Of a stretch of DNA of 64,000 nt, positions 45,968 to 57,838 are shown in pieces. Position numbers and translations under genes: made by a program. Source of the DNA: Labia minor (Eukaryota > Arthropoda > Insecta > Dermaptera > Spongiphoridae); the NCBI GenBank assembly GCA_963082975.1, contig OY720346.1:71787267-71851266 (forward strand), read 5' to 3'. Within the stretch, counting starts at the first letter, position 1. Each line of letters starts with the position of its first letter. The notes beneath the pieces are model-generated. The model searched no databases. It saw only the letters and a list, made by a program, of their open reading frames with translations, and was not told the origin of the DNA.

Positions 45968-47347
45968 TTAGTATACACTTTTGATAATACTTGCACAAGG
46001 TAACAATTTTTTCAAAATCCGATAGTTATCTCGATTATACAAATTAGATGGCCAACCCCTATTTTCTTCAGCAGGGTATTCTTGTTTAATGATCAATGTA
46101 TGAACACGCAAGTTATTTTTGATTCTGCTAAAATCAATTTTTATCTTTGTGCCATCAAGATTTAATTGATAGAATGTTTTACATTGAAAAATGTATGGAA
46201 GTACTTCATTACATATTTTTCGACATCCCGCCAAAGATAAAATATTTAATTTTTTTATTTTAAAGATATCCTCTAGATCACTAGAAATTAAAAATTTACA
46301 GTCTTCTAATCGGAGTTCAGTTAAATTTTCAAATTGATTAAGCAATTTCAAGGCATTTTTCTGGACATCTTGGCAATAAACTATTTTCAAATTTGTTAAT
46401 GGTAATCTTTTTTTAAGAAACACTTTAACTAGTTGCTCTGTAAAGGATTGAATTTCCATAAGCATTACTTTTTTCAATTTACCTAATGGTGCAATTTCAA
46501 AATAACTCCTGAGAATTTTTTCTGGGCCAGGATATCTAAGCTGTAGATGTTCTAGATTTTATAATTGTGACAAATAAGATGGCCAGGTATTATTTTTATA
46601 CCAATCAATAGCGATTTCTAATTGTCTTAAATTAGATAAGTTAGCTATGGATTGCAATGGTTCGATATTTTTTATCAATAATGTCGGCAAATTTAATGTT
46701 ACAAGTTGGTTCATTTTCATTAATAATTTATTTATATTTATATGACAAAAATATTGAGGTGGAAGACTAAACTTTTTTAAATTAGGAAAAAAATAATTAA
46801 TAGCCCATAGAAAAATATCATGATTTAGTATGGGCCCTTTTATAATAATTTCCTCTACCTTATTGAAAATAGGATAAGTTGGCGATTTACCTTCTTGGAC
46901 ATCACTTGATAATTTTATTAGAAAATCTCGAATTATATCTAATTTTTTTTTGGAGTAAACTTGAAAAACAATTTTTTTTAATCTTAGCATGGATGAATGT
47001 TTTATAAACTTGATTAAATATTCATAATTCATCTCATTTACAACAACAGTTTCTATTAAAAAATAGAATCGTTCAAAAAACTGTTTAGCGTGGAAGGAAT
47101 CCGAATCGTCGATTGATATTATAATAGGTGAGGAAGAAACAATTTCAGAATTGATAATCACATCGTAATAATATGGATCTTCACTAAAAAGAAGCAATTG
47201 TTGAAATGTTGAATATTTCAGAATATTACCTACTACATGTTCTGGTAATCTCCATATATGTTGATGTAATTCTTGATCACAACTGAAATTTACAGTTGTT
47301 TCATTTACAGGAGTCATCTTCTGAACACATTGGTTGGTTTTTTCCAT
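45968..47347 (-). pseudogene. F-box/LRR gene, copy 4, one nonsense codon and a mutated start
   Basis: The usual start ATG is ATC here, leaving ATG 47347 (MEKTNQC) as the first Met. The chain reads LPEHVVGNILKYSTFQQLLLF and the LRR part to SYLSQL, where a GAA of the other copies is TAA (46559-46561). Beyond this stop the frame continues without shift (NLEHLQL, then YPGPEKIL ... GCRKICNEVLPYIF) to a slightly altered C-end, SIIKSVY. A single substitution is the only break in the body, so death is recent, or two shorter proteins could be made. It is the most diverged in the F-box. Confidence 0.85.
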
Positions 47348-48177
47348 CTTTTTGGATGGGATGATTAAAAAACAAAAAATCAAATCAAAAACAAAACAAA
47401 TTGGAAAGTACACTCAGTTAGCAAGCGTGCTAATGTTGACTTGGTGAGATGCAGAGAGCAAATGATAGCAGAAGGAAATGGAGGGTGCCGTTTATGTCGA
47501 AAAAAGGTGTGTCGGAACAAGCAACCAATCAGAAGACCCCTTAAGTAAAAATAAGAAGAGTGGGGTTCGAACTTTTTTTCTACCTCTCTATTGTATTTTT
47601 TCAATATTTTGATTTTCTTATATTTTTTAACTTTGTAAAGATAAAATTATAACTTTCAAAAGATTATATATGTAATTATTAAAAAGTCAGGAATTATAAT
47701 TATTAAAAAAGTCAAAATTCTTCATCAAATAGCCTTTTTATCTACGTTCAAAAAATATACATAATATATATCTTTACTATCTCGCCAGAGAATTTATCAT
47801 TAATTTTAATGGTATAAAATATTCATAATTATCTTCAAAATGAAAATCTATCCTGAATTCAAATTTTATGCTTCAGAATCCGTTGAAAAATAAATTAATC
47901 GGGGCAATACAAAAGGAGTTAGTTACTATAAGTAATTAATCGCTAATTGTATTACAAGTAATTAAATATAATTCTCATTTTGATGAAAAATCCATAAAAT
48001 AAATTAATCAAATATAACTTCTATTTATAAAGTGACAGCAAGTAGTAAATGAAGGATTTTTATGATTTTTATTTCATAATTTTAATTAAAATTAAGGATA
48101 TTGGAATTAAACAAGTACGACAAAATAAATTCATAAAGTGTATTATCAAATATTTATTGAAAGTTTTAATATTCATT
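47348..48177. repeat. Upstream flank of F-box copy 4
   Basis: Carries the same promoter-like block (about 47400-47590) and parallels 15500-16060. It is interrupted at 48178 by a hAT and resumes at 51776. Confidence 0.65.
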
Positions 48178-48768
48178 CAGTGGCGCCACCAGGATATGAT
48201 TCTGGGGGGGGGGTTTTGACTAGCCGCTCCACCTTCCTATATGGCACCCCCCCCCCCCGGGCTCTCTCAAAGACAAATTTTCATTAAGATTTTTTTTTTT
48301 ATATTAAATATTTAAAAATGTTTGTAAATGAAACACTGATTTTACAAAATCTGGCAAAAAAATTTAATTTGGTATTTTATTTACTCGTATTCACAGTTTT
48401 AGAAAGAAAATATTTTTTTCCAGCTATAAGTAAATCATTTTAGCTTTCCTCATGAAATAAGGATAGCTTATACGATGATCGGAAAATTTTGAAAATTTTT
48501 TCTCCGAGAGAAGAAGGTTCTGAATCCAAAACTGCAAAAAAAAATTTTTAAACCGGCTCGTTACCAAGATTACGTCTAAACAAAATGAGATATTGTCTTG
48601 AAATTTGATATTTAGATGTTTTTTTGGGAATGATGGGCGGGGATTGGATTTCGAAAGCTTTTCGTCTATTTTGAAAGAAATCATGTAAAAGAAAAAATCC
48701 CTATATGCAAATATCCCTAAAAGAATAAATCCCTAAATAATAAATTTCCCTAATTTTTATTTACTTAT

Positions 48769-49318
48769 TTAATAATGAATAGCCAAAGAGACTTGAATGA
48801 GGTAGTTATACATCATGCTTGATGTCATCACATCTGTTCCATCTGGTTTTTTAGCGTCCCATTTTTCATGGTTTGCCTTCATTATGGTCAGAACCTCATC
48901 ATGCGAGTCGCTGAATCGTTTCCTTGGTGGATCAGGCTTCTTACCACGAACATCACGACAGATTTCCAAAGAGATAAGGTTATGCTCAATATGGATTTGC
49001 TTAATCAAGTCCCATACTGATGTCTTGTAACCTCCTAAGCGTGAACGAAGAGCATTGTTGTAACCTTCCAATGCATTGTTTGTTCGAGGCAAACCCATCA
49101 AAGTGACATCGTAGATGTTCCGATGTTCCAATGTCGAATTCGGGGTCATAAAAGCCAGCCAAAAATTGTTCACCTAGTCAAGTGCTCTCGAAGTAAGAAA
49201 AAAGATCACGAAACCCTGTTGGTCGTCCAGCTAATGCTTGGTAGGCTACAATGACTTTTGATGGCGGTACCAAAACCAAAGCTGCAAGAGTTCGTAAATG
49301 AGTGGAGTTGTCAGGATT
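48769..49318 (-). pseudogene. MULE transposase fragment
   Basis: The frame 49173-48769 contains LMGLPRTNNALEGYNNALRS, the conserved stretch of MULE/FLYWCH-associated transposases, followed by RLGGYKTSVWDLIKQI. Upstream, after a stop and shift, VIVAYQALAGRPTGFRDLFS (about 49200-49270) continues the protein. The catalytic N-terminal part is missing and a hAT-type insertion starts at 49327. Confidence 0.7.
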
Positions 49319-49326
49319 ATCTATAG

Positions 49327-49640
49327 CAGCGGTCGCCAAACTTTTTGACACCACGGACCAGTTAATTCATAATTTAAATCCCGCGGACCACTAATAGGAT
49401 TTTTTAAGTGTTAAATATATTTATAAATAAAAATTGTAATCAAAGAACACATAAAATGTACCTAGTTAATAAAATGAAACTATTATCACGTATTGTTATG
49501 AATTGAATCATGTTTTAATGCATCTTAAAACATAACTTAACATGATGAGTAAGTATATTCCACATTTTTCTGCGGACCAGCGAAATTTTCTCGCGGACCA
49601 CTAGTGGTCCACGGACCACCACTATTTTTGGGCCTATTTT
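49327..49640. mobile_element. hAT-type element, 3' end unclear
   Basis: Begins CAGCGGTCGCCAAACTTTTT, a typical hAT terminus, and contains repeated GCGGACCA motifs. The expected GTTTGG...CGCTG end and an 8-bp duplication of ATCTATAG were not found, so the right end is lost or damaged. Confidence 0.55.
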
Positions 49641-50400
49641 TCCCTACTTTCGGTCCAGGCCCGATTACCTCCTTGGGAGGTCGTGTCTCAGGCAACTGGG
49701 TGTCATGCTCACCTTGTGATTTAATTTTCTGAGATACAATTAAAATTAATACAAAGATGAAAAAATTTGTTTAAAGAGATTTTTTCATTCAGCGATATTT
49801 TTATTTAGGGATTTATTCTTTTAGGGATATTTGCATTTAGGGATTTTTACATGATTTCTTTCAAAATATCCTGCCACTACGGGCGGACGAAAAGCTTTCG
49901 AAATCTTAAAGAAGTTTTTTTATAAATAACTCCTTTATTATTAAGTTTAGGTAAAAATGGATATGGGCTTTTGGAGATTTTTCGGTTTTAGGGATTTTTT
50001 CCTTTATTTCCCGTTTTTATTTTGAAAAAATTAGTCTTCGCTTCATAATTTTTATGAAATTAGCAATTAATGTATTAATGTATTATTAATAAAAAATATT
50101 TAGAATTTGAGTAATATTTTTATTTATTTTATATTTAAATAATAGAGTTAAATTGGAGAATTTCACAATCATCTAGTAAATAATTTTTTATTTCTTATAA
50201 GAAAAAGTAAGCAATTTTTATTTTTGTTAAAATTTTTTTAAAATAAAATAAACTTACTTATTATACACTAAGTCAGTGTTTCTCAACCTTTTTGGACCAA
50301 ACGCCCCCTTTGTAAGACCCGCTTCTTAATTCGCCCCCCTATAAATTTTTACAGATAAAAATTGCATGATAATCCCTAATATAAGGTAGGTACACTAGGT

Positions 50401-51341
50401 CAGAGGTGGCCAACCCAAATGATCTTGCGGGCCACTTTGGAAATGCATCATAACTTCGCGGGCCGCATATAAAATTATACATGCCCATTATAGATATTGT
50501 TTGGTGTGACAAATTGAAAAATAATGAATTTTTATTATGTTTACTATTATTTTTATATATAAACATATATAATAATACTGATACTGAATGCACATTGTAA
50601 AAAATATATAATACTAAAAATAAAAAAAGAATCAACAAAATAAAAATAGTTGACCTGTGGCCAGGTCCGAACCGACCGACGGTTTGAAATAAATTAATTT
50701 CCAGCTACAGAAACAATTTCAAATAATTTTAATATATCTATTAATGTAATAAAAAACATAGCTGAAGTAGCCGGCGTTGCCGGCGTTACCCGAGGCTGTG
50801 ACGTCATGAAGGGCTGGGTGACGTCATATAATTTTAAATTAAGAAAAACATAATGAAGATGATTTTTCCCGAGGATAAAACCAATACATTCGTGGTGATA
50901 TGTAAAAAAATCTCCTTATATGAAATTTGGTGCGAAAATAACCCTTCCCTTCTTATCGTCGATCGCTAATACTACCACTTCCGGTTTCCGGATTTGCACC
51001 AAAAGTTGATCAATTCATCCCACTGATGCATTAAGTAAATATACCAAATTTCATCAAAATCCGTTAAGCCGTTCAGGCTGTACACATCTATACGGACGGA
51101 CAGACGGACGGACAGACATCATGCTAAAAATACTTTTTTCTGTTAAGAAAATGCATGATTCGTGGAGATATGTAAAAATCTCCACATGTGAAATTTGGTG
51201 TGAAAAAAAATGAAATCATATTTATTTCACTAGTGCGATATTTGTTTCATGAGGGCGCAGAATATAAACGTGTGATGAATCTCGCGGGCCGCAAAAATGT
51301 TTACGCCGGGCCACATGCGGCCCGGGGGTTGGCCACCCCTG
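50401..51341. mobile_element. hAT-C, nested in hAT-B
   Basis: Ends CAGAGGTGGCCAACC and GGTTGGCCACCCCTG with 8-bp duplication CACTAGGT (50393-50400, 51342-51349). GCGGGCCGC motifs are near both ends. Contains a P module. Confidence 0.9.
50650..51210. mobile_element. P module, innermost level of the nest
   Basis: Starts GTTGACCTGTGGCCAGG, has TGACGTCA at 50799-50806 and 50819-50826 and a GACGGACAGACGG tract near 51097, and ends within GAAATTTGGTGTGAAAA. The last GTCGGTCGG end is missing, so it is slightly truncated. Confidence 0.75.
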
Positions 51342-51783
51342 CACTAGGTGATACTTAGAGCCATATTGAAAAATCGAGTTTCAGAACATGATTGCCAAAT
51401 CATCTGACTTATTTTTAGAACCATATTGAAAAAACAAGGAAATGTTTAAAAAGCCTGCTCGCAAAATCATCTTACCTTTTTTTTAGAGTTGAAAATGATT
51501 TCGCCCCCCAAAAATATCTTATCGCCCCCCAAAATCGTATTGTCAAATAATCGCCCCCTTTAAGATGTCGATCGCCCCCCAGGGGGCGATATCGCCCAGG
51601 TTGAGAATCACTGCACTAAGTTATACTTTAAGAATTATTTTTTTTTTCAAATAAAAAGAAGGATTATTTTTTCTTTACTATTTGTAATATAGTACATAAT
51701 ATACAGCAATTTATATTTTTTTCTCTCCTGGGGGGGTTTTAACCCCCAAAACCCCCCCCCCTGGTTGCGCCACTGTATTCATT

Positions 51784-52754
51784 CAATAATATATTTCAAA
51801 TAATATTTTTCGTTGTGTATGAAAGAATACATCCATAAACTTTGTCAGGCTTATAGAAAAAGTATTTGATTCTTTCAAGTCCATGAGAAAAACCTTATTT
51901 TATAAAAAATGTTTATATTTATATTATTGTTAGTTTCTTTTAAAAATTGTATTTTGTTTAATTGAAAAGGAGAAACAATAATAATACAACAAAAGGCAAA
52001 TTTATACCGGTTAGTTATTAAAGTCCCGAATTTGAAATGGGGAATGTGATAAAAGCTTCTTATTTTATGAAAATTCATTCAGTTTGAGCCAATTCTAAAA
52101 ATATATACGTATATATACTTCGAGCCAACACCCCACTCTTTGGATTTTTTCGGTTCGGTTTGGATATAGGAAATCTATTTAATTAATTAATTTCTTAATC
52201 CAAACCAAAAAAAAAAAAAACGAAAAGTGAGGTTAATACATTATTATTTATTTAATTAATTAATTTTTAAATTCAAACCTAACCAAAAAAAAAACGGAGA
52301 GTGAGGTTAAAAAATTAATTAATTAAATAATTTTCCTATATCCAAACCGAACCGAAAAAACCGATGAATGGGTTGTTGGGGAAAAGTAATATATATAATG
52401 CGATCAATATGGTTGCTTTAATACGTAAGTACCCTTTTTAGTTGTGAAATATAAAATCTTGTAATTCGTGACATCTTACACCATATTGTCTAACCAAAAA
52501 TTATTTTTCTGAGTATAGTTACTACTCAAAACAAACCTGTATTATATTCTACTGGCCTAATAAGTTATGATGTTTATCACATTTACCATTACGATTTGGA
52601 TATTTCCCAAATTTAATGGTGATTATGATTATAAGTGCAAATTTCTTAAAATAAGAAACTTTTATTACATTCCCCATTACGAGTTGGGGACTTTATAAAC
52701 TAACCGGTAAATTGATTATGTATAATCACCAAATTTATCATTTTTATTGTAAGA
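51784..52754. repeat. Upstream flank of F-box copy 4, continued, with a foldback at about 52110-52400
   Basis: Parallels 16050-16730 and, inverted, 26940-27790. The foldback arms (TTCGGTTTGGATATAGG and its complement) are the same as at 16.4 kb. No gene. Confidence 0.6.
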
Positions 52755-54119
52755 CTAGCTGCTCAGAGCGCCTTCGGCGCTCTTCACACCTAGACGGGGG
52801 CTCCGCCCCCTGTACCCCCGAGTGTTACATAGTATTTGGTGGTTGAAAGTAGTAAAAGGTTTTCATCCATTTTGTTTCAATCAGTATATTACATAAAACA
52901 TTCATTTCTTTTTGTGTTCTTATTTAAAAAATATATTTTAATTTAATCACTATATTAATTATATATTATTATTGTATATGCTATATCTATCTACCTATGT
53001 GGCTCAAAGATACTCGAAAGTTCTTAGCGGCAACAACCACATTTCTCCAAGTGTCCCTATCCTGAGCCCTTGTTCCATCTCTCTTACGTCCCTTCCTACG
53101 CGTTTTTTTCCAAGCGGACGTTTTCCAATCGGTCTTCCCACCAATATCTTTTTCCTCTCCCATTCTAGCCACGTGCCCTGCCTATCGCAGCTTTTTCCCT
53201 TTTATAACCCTAACTATTTCTGAAGATGCAGAGAGGCCATGCAATTTCTTGTTATGTAGTCTCCCCCATACCCGGTGACCTCATCTTTCTTTGGCCAATA
53301 AATGCAGGGAAGAATCCTATTCTCAAATACTCTGAATCTACTCTCATCTCCAAGGGTCATAGACCATGCCTGCCACCCATATAATGCAACAGGCAAAATA
53401 ATCTTTTTATATATTCCCTTTGATAATAATTTTCAAGAGATAAGCCTCTTTATTGCAGATAACAGGCGTTTCCCGATTGCAACCCCGATTTAAATTCTTC
53501 TCAAATATTATTATCCTTCGTGTTTACATTCAATTTTTCTACATATTCAAATTCTACATTTTGTATCTTAAGATTTTGTATGTTAATTCTCTTCCTCTTT
53601 GTTACTAAATATTTTTTCTTATCACTATTAATTTCAAACCTCCATTAAATTATCTGTAATTGCAATTGCCGAATCTCCTATTATATTTAAGTCGTCTGGG
53701 TAACCTAATATTTTACAATTGATTTCCGCATCTTATTCTTTCTTTACTACCTTCAAGACAAATTTGAAGATTGAAAATTTGAAAAAGTTTATCCGGATCT
53801 ATTGAGTCATGCGTATGTTTTACTAAAGTCTACAAATAATTAGTGAATAGAAATATTGAATTCGCGGTTTTTTTCCTAATATCTGTCATAATGAAAATAT
53901 CTTAATTAATGTTGGTCGATTTGGCCTGAACCCGCAATGATATCTCCTAATATTTCCTCCGCCTATGGTTCTTAAGTATTGTATATGTTATAATAGTGAA
54001 ATAGAGTATAATATTTCTTGATCATTACATTTTGATATTTTATTTTCATTGCTAGATTATTATTGAATATTTTTAATTATAATGAAACTTGAGAAAATGC
54101 AAAAATAGAGACTTGAGAC

Positions 54120-54779
54120 CAGGGCCGCGGCGTGCACGTGTGCAAGGTGGGCGCTGCCCACGGGCGCCTGGTGTAGGGGGCGCCAAACTGACCATTCTTT
54201 TTTATTTTATTTTAAGTGTTTTAAAAATGAATCAATATAATTGTGGACGTGAATCCTACGACACGTTTAAATATATTTTCCAAATTTGTTTGTTTTACTG
54301 CGTATCTTTCTAACCTTGCCCGTAACTGTAGCTTCGGGTGAACGAAGCTTCTCTAAGTTAAAAATTATAAAAACGAATTTGCGTTCGACATTGTCGCAGG
54401 AGCGCTTAACAGATCTTTCTATGATAGCAATAGAAAATGAAATCATGGATAACTTAGAAATATATGATATTATTAAAGGTTTTGTAGCTTCAAAGGCTCG
54501 AAGAATCCGAATAGTAGTTTTGTGATGGAATTTCATATTGTATTATGTTTTCATTTTTGAATTTTTTTTATGTTTATTGTTCTAGAAATTTAACCTTGTT
54601 TCTATTGTTAATGAGTTAATTATTTTGTTATTTCCTATTATTATGTAGATAAATTCCTCTGTATTCATAAACACAGTTTTCAAAATTAAATGTTTTATTT
54701 GATTTTATTGTTCTATTGATAGAGGGGGCGCTTTTTAAAAATTTGCACACGGGCGCTTTGCACCCACGTCGCGGCCCTG
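54120..54779 (+). mobile_element. Small hAT element (660 bp) with 8-bp TSD CTTGAGAC
   Basis: Ends CAGGGCCGCGGCGTG and CACGTCGCGGCCCTG, flanked by CTTGAGAC at 54112-54119 and 54780-54787. It keeps only the last part of a transposase, so it is an internal deletion derivative. Confidence 0.9.
54286..54525 (+). pseudogene. hAT transposase C-terminal dimerisation domain
   Basis: Open for 79 codons with LPVTVASGERSFSKLKIIKT followed by NLRSTLSQERLTDLSMIAIE, the conserved hAT C-terminal dimerisation motif, and a short tail ending VVL and TGA. The N-terminal zinc finger and catalytic part are deleted. It cannot transpose itself. Confidence 0.85.
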
Positions 54780-55649
54780 CTTGAGACAATTTATAAAAAT
54801 TAACGGTATAAAACTATAGATAAATGACCAATATATACATTCATTAATAGTATTAATTTAAATTAATTGATTTATTTGTTTTTTTATTATTAAGTTCATT
54901 TATTAATTTTTTTAGATCATAGTTATTTTCCTCCTTTAAAAGAAACTTATCTTATTCTGTGGTGCTAGGGGATTTGAAAATTATTCGTCGCAATATGAAG
55001 ATTTCGCTTACAGTTTCTGTCATGTCCGACCTCCATCCAACAGTTATTTTCTGTCAAGTTTTTTGCTTCTCTTAATCATGTGATCTATATATTTAATTTT
55101 TTTTGATTCATTATAATAAAATTTAAACAAATAAAAATTTTTACTTTCTTAATTTATATAAATTTCAATATAAACTGATTGTGAGTGATACGCTTAGCCA
55201 ATACTCTGAATAATTTGTGTACAAAAATATTGAATGTTCTTAGCGAGATTTGATATAATGTTGTACGATTTGTCCTAAATTTGAATTAGAAGAAAATTAT
55301 AAATTGCCTCCTCTTCCAGCCCAATTCATTTACCCACCCATGTTGCATATGGCATCTAAATTTCTTAAAACTCCGTTTTTTTAATTTAAAATAGAAGGAG
55401 AGAAAGAGTTTTAAATTATATTCGAATAGTCTATATATTCTATATATCAGTATTTTTTTTCTGAATTTAATAGCAAGTTGATTTTAAAAATTTTCAATTC
55501 TTAATGCATATGATTGATTACATGTGTTAAAATTTAAAAAAATTCAAATATTCTAATTTTTATATTTATATACAATTTAATATTATTTTTTATTAATATC
55601 ATATCAAAAAAAGAGAATTTATTAAAAATTAAAAATAAAAAAAGAAGCC

Positions 55650-56784
55650 TAAGGTAATGGCACCAATAGATGACATTTTAAGCGCTCTTGCCACTATTTT
55701 CTTTTATAAAACTGAAACTAAAAAAATCTTTTGGTTATTATAAAGCTTATCTTACCTTTTATCACCAGGATAAATATTTTAAACTTTTATATGAGTTTAA
55801 TAGGAAATATAATTTTTTTTCAAAGTAATCAAATGGAACCTATAGATGAAACCAAAAATTTTGGTGTAACCTAATGATGACAATTATGGAACCCAAAGAT
55901 GACATCTACTTTTTTTCACTTCGCTTGCTCTCTTTATCTTCAACTTATTTATTTACAAAGTAAAACATCTTTCCAACACCTTGTTGCTGCTTTAACTTTA
56001 GTTATAATAAAAAAAATCAGGTTTCATATAATGATACATTAGATATATTTATTGGGATTGATTTTATTTTTAGCTGATTATTATAATAAAATAAAAAATT
56101 GATTTTAAACAAATCTTTTTTTAATTATGCATTTTTAATTATACATTGAGAACAGAGTAATTTAAAAAAAATTTCAAAAATATAGTGTATGAAGTTCTGG
56201 AACAGAAAAAAATTTTCTTACAATGAGAAACACAGCGTCACCTTTAGGTTCCTATATCAATTCAGACATGCAACTTGGTGGAATTATATAAAATTATCTC
56301 CTCTTTACAGCTATTAATATAATAGACAATGTTTTTAAAAACCTACTTATAGCTGACATTGCTGTCATCTATAGGAAAAACAATTTTTAGGGGCACCTAT
56401 AGATAAGACCGTTGATAAAAAAGATACTTTTAAAAATTAGGTGTTTAAATTGAAATGATTTATATCTATATTAAGTCTATTTTATAATGTAGTTATTAAA
56501 TTCTTGATAAATATGAATATAAAAATATAAAATACTAATTAAGAACATTACTTCCCTTAAGGTTATCTTTAAGATTTGTTGAAAAAATCAATTGTTGACG
56601 ATTCGGTCTGCTTTTCAAGTTAAAAGAAAAAAAATAGGGCGACTTATTGTATTGTTGTAGGATATCTCAGGTGGTGGAAAAGCATAACTATCATTTAAAA
56701 AAAAAAATTTCCGCGTATGTTTTAAAATTTGCTTATTTTTTTAGTTTAAATTCAAAAGTGTCATCTATAGGTGCCATTACCTTA
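55650..56784. mobile_element. DNA transposon with ~30-bp inverted repeats and scattered internal copies of the end motif
   Basis: Ends TAAGGTAATGGCACCAATAG and the inverse of TAAGGTAATGGCACCTATAG. The core CACCTATAGATGACA is repeated in variants inside: about 55840 (GGAACCTATAGATGAAACC), 55885 (GGAACCCAAAGATGACATC), 56238 (GTCACCTTTAGGTTCC), 56363 (CTGTCATCTATAGG) and 56392 (GGCACCTATAGATAAG). No transposase frame. Superfamily not recognised; target duplication unclear. Confidence 0.65.
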
Positions 56785-57838
56785 TTAATAAAAAATTGAA
56801 TGGTGATTTAAATATTTTATTAAATTAATTAAAATGAGACCTTTTAGAATAAATTATTTAATTGAAATGATATTTAAATATAAGAATTTAAAAAAATATT
56901 ATATTCTTTGTTTGGCAATTGTTATTTAATTATGTGCAACATGATTCGACTTGCACAGAGCATCGTTATTTTTTATTAATATCACATAATAAAAATGAAT
57001 CTTTTAAACATAATAAATAAAAAAGACATTTTAATAAATTTAAAAAATATACCCAATTTAAAAATGTCAAAAATTTAAAACAACTTTATATCATCATATT
57101 TTAATTTTTATATAATATATATATATATTTAGTAATTAATAATAGAGTAATTAAATTAAAATATAAAACAAAGATAATATAATTCAGTCATTTTAATTCA
57201 GGTTAAATAATATTTTTTTTTATTATTCAATGATAAAATTTATATATTATTATATATATATTATAGAAAAGAAGAAATATTCAATTAAATAAAAAATAAT
57301 TTAAGATAAAAATATGATCTAATAAATATTTTAATTAAATTGAGAACTTTTAGAATAAATTATTTAATTGAATTGATATTTGTATATTAGAATTTAAAAT
57401 AAAAAGGGAAATATTTTTTATAATAATTCTTTGATTGGGAATCGCTATGATAATTCATTGTTTGAAATGATTCCGCTAGGCCGGCAGTGAGCCGCGAGCT
57501 GCTCTTGAATGAACAACACGGAGAATTATATAAACTTTAAAAAATTAATTTCTGCGGTTATTGTTGACATATAAATAAAATTTATAGCCTATGTTACTCT
57601 AGGGGTATATAAGAATATTGTGATGTAATTTCAAAGAAATCGGTTCAGCCAATTCTGAGTCTATAAAATAGTAATTTTCCGGACAGACAGACCGACAGAC
57701 AGACAGACCGACAGACAGACAAACATGAAAAATTCTAAAGTCACTTTTGGATTCTAGAGGTCATGAAACGCGAAGATATGCAAAAATTTTTAAATTCTGA
57801 GCAATGTGCAGACAAAAACCTTTTTTTATATATATAGA

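Larger units (their letters stand above)
48640..49910 (-). mobile_element. Mutator-like element with transposase fragment, inside hAT-A
   Basis: Terminal repeats of about 90-100 bp read TTTCGAAAGCTTTTCGTC ... TTTGAAAGAAATCATG ... ATCCCTAAAAGAATAAATCC on the left (about 48650-48745) and the reverse complement on the right (about 49800-49905). The interior encodes a MULE-type transposase remnant on the minus strand. Confidence 0.7.
50274..51613. mobile_element. hAT-B, nested in hAT-A
   Basis: Ends CAGTGTTTCTCAACC and GGTTGAGAATCACTG with 8-bp duplication CACTAAGT (50266-50273, 51614-51621). GCCCCCC-rich subterminal stretches occur at both ends. No transposase. Confidence 0.9.
48178..51775. mobile_element. 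hAT-A: outer hAT element of a four-level nest
   Basis: Ends CAGTGGCGCCACCAGG and CCTGGTTGCGCCACTG, with 8-bp target duplication TATTCATT at 48170-48177 and 51776-51783. The paralogous DNA at about 16050 and (inverted) 27800 is uninterrupted and carries TATTCATT once. Subterminal G- and C-runs occur at both ends. No hAT transposase is left; a Mutator-like element and two further hATs lie inside. Confidence 0.9.
53965..57446. other. Insertion inside the second Helitron
   Basis: The copy at 38.2 kb is continuous here (CCGCCGCTATGATAATTC). CTATG occurs at both junctions, so a short target duplication is possible. Terminal sequences TATGGTTCTTAAG and TTGGGAATCGCTATG resemble hAT ends. It holds a small hAT (54120-54779), a motif-array DNA transposon (55650-56784) and plain AT-rich DNA (54788-55640, 56785-57340) in which no gene is seen. 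Confidence 0.55.
52755..57838 (-). mobile_element. Helitron (canonical ends), second copy, interrupted by 3.5 kb
   Basis: The plus strand begins CTAGCTGC with hairpin AGAGCGCC TTC GGCGCTCT, which is the 3' end; the 5' end GGTTTTTGTCTGCAC ... TATATATAGA lies inverted at 57804-57838. 52755-53964 and 57447-57838 together match the 37835-39422 copy. The stretch between is an insertion (or insertions). Outside bases are A at 52754 and T at 57839, as expected. Confidence 0.8.
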
